Below are positions 6,195-6,569 of a stretch of 6,569 nucleotides of DNA, one piece after another. The notes under the pieces are model-generated. The model had not been told where the DNA came from. It ran no database searches and worked only from the letters and a program-made list of their open reading frames with translations. The DNA comes from an uncultured Pleurocapsa sp. GTDB taxonomy: Bacteria; Cyanobacteriota; Cyanobacteriia; Cyanobacteriales; Xenococcaceae. The position numbers and the translations under genes were made by a program. Numbering within the stretch: the first letter of the stretch is position 1; each line of letters starts with the position of its first letter. The stretch spans positions 1-6,569 of the forward strand of contig CAKZYI010000067.1 of assembly GCA_937884735.1 (NCBI GenBank). Reading direction: 5' to 3'.

Positions 6195-6517
6195 TTTTGC
6201 TTAGTTTTTTTGACAAAGTGTTGTGTCAGCAAAAACAGAAAAATACAACACTAAATCATTACTGAGGAGAAAGCCAAACGCATTGAAATAACATCGTAAG
6301 CAAATGTTACTCCACCAGTCGCAGCTATAACAGGTACTAGTAATTGAACTACAGATGCTTGCATAGTAGATAGTCTTCTGACGGCATTGTACCAAACCGT
6401 ATAACCAATTCCTGAAGCTATAGCCCCTGATGCGATCGCTAAAATAATGCCTCTATCGGATAAGCTGGTGCGATTAAATTCGATAATCAACAATGCCAGA
6501 ACAAAAGGAAATCTATT
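6191..6517 (-). pseudogene. EamA/DMT-family permease, C-terminal relic
   Basis: The minus strand encodes the last part of an EamA-type (drug/metabolite) transporter. From about 6517 it reads NRFPFVLALLIIEF, then DRGIILAIASGAIASGIGYT, VWYNAVRRLSTMQASVVQLL and VPVIAATGGVTFAYDVISMR, matching the family pattern of the last TM helices (SGxxASGxGYxxWYxAxRxLxxxxAxxVQLxVPVxAAxGG). An amber TAG at 6251-6253 interrupts the frame after SSVMI, and the same frame then continues for 19 codons (CCIFLFLLTQHFVKKTKQN) to TAA at 6191-6193. Family members typically read I-L-G-G-x here, so the TAG probably replaces a Leu codon. The N-terminal two-thirds (about 200 of about 290 residues) are missing: upstream of 6518 the frame runs into unrelated sequence and a TGA at about 6552-6554. 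It overlaps the cobS end by 3-4 bases. It is very probably non-functional. Confidence 0.75.
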
Positions 6518-6569
6518 AGGACTTACGCAAGAATCATTTTGAGAGAAGGATTTTCAAGCTGTTGAATTA
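6518..6569. mobile_element. Putative transposable-element end truncating the permease gene
   Basis: AGGACTTACGCA (6518-6529) begins exactly where similarity to EamA permeases stops. From memory, sequences of the type (T)AGGACTTACGCA recur at the termini of insertion sequences and MITEs in cyanobacterial genomes. The preceding TA (6517-6518) would suit an element that targets TA dinucleotides, such as the IS630/Tc1 type. The other terminus and any transposase lie beyond the window, so the element is partial and its family is undetermined. Confidence 0.4.

Noticed and set aside
6201..6395. 64-codon minus-strand ORF overlapping the permease relic
   Set aside because: It is in another frame, is Cys/Ser/Tyr-rich and has no permease pattern. 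The permease signal lies in the frame of 6191-6517.
1900..6439. The nine GCGATCGC octamers as individual regulatory sites
   Set aside because: They occur both inside genes and between them, as expected for genome-wide cyanobacterial HIP1. They are evidence of lineage, not of local regulation, apart from the paired copy at 1900-1951.
6482..6538. Plus-strand peptide ending GLTQESF, reminiscent of an XRE helix-turn-helix
   Set aside because: The match is a few residues only and a stop follows at once. The stretch spans the relic and the putative element end, so it is coincidence.

Overview
The window looks like ordinary chromosome from a cyanobacterium of fairly low GC content. The main clue is nine exact copies of the HIP1 octamer GCGATCGC in 6.57 kb, where chance predicts about 0.1. 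Protein sequences also read as cyanobacterial, including a Pgi with the C-terminal extension that I recall from cyanobacteria and plant plastids. Genus cannot be named from this sequence.

Layout. Positions 1-56 hold AT-rich sequence with an in-register heptamer repeat. Positions 57-1463 (+) encode a membrane histidine kinase with no response regulator inside the window. Positions 1620-1853 (+) encode a 77-residue protein I do not recognise. A HIP1-based hairpin (1900-1951) lies in the convergent gap and probably ends pgi transcription. Then come three minus-strand genes: glucose-6-phosphate isomerase (pgi, 1986-3575), tRNA-guanine transglycosylase (tgt, 3683-4786, apparently with a TTG start) and, upstream of tgt, an unrecognised 149-residue protein (4813-5262). 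The last two are 26 nt apart and probably cotranscribed. A divergent intergenic region (5263-5405) leads to cobS (5406-6194, +), encoding cobalamin-5'-phosphate synthase. The right end (6191-6517, -) is the C-terminal relic of an EamA/DMT-family permease with an in-frame amber codon, cut off next to a sequence resembling the end of a cyanobacterial transposable element.

Functionally these are separate chromosomal genes: a two-component sensor, central carbon metabolism, queuosine modification of tRNA, and the membrane step of cobalamin assembly. I see no new multi-gene system, phage, CRISPR array, toxin-antitoxin pair or RNA gene. The points most worth a second look are the permease relic with its putative insertion junction, the unknown gene paired with tgt, the TTG start of tgt, the nested HIP1 hairpin, and the heptamer repeats. 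There is no gene-free stretch longer than 300 bases; the longest is the 156-base gap at 1464-1619.
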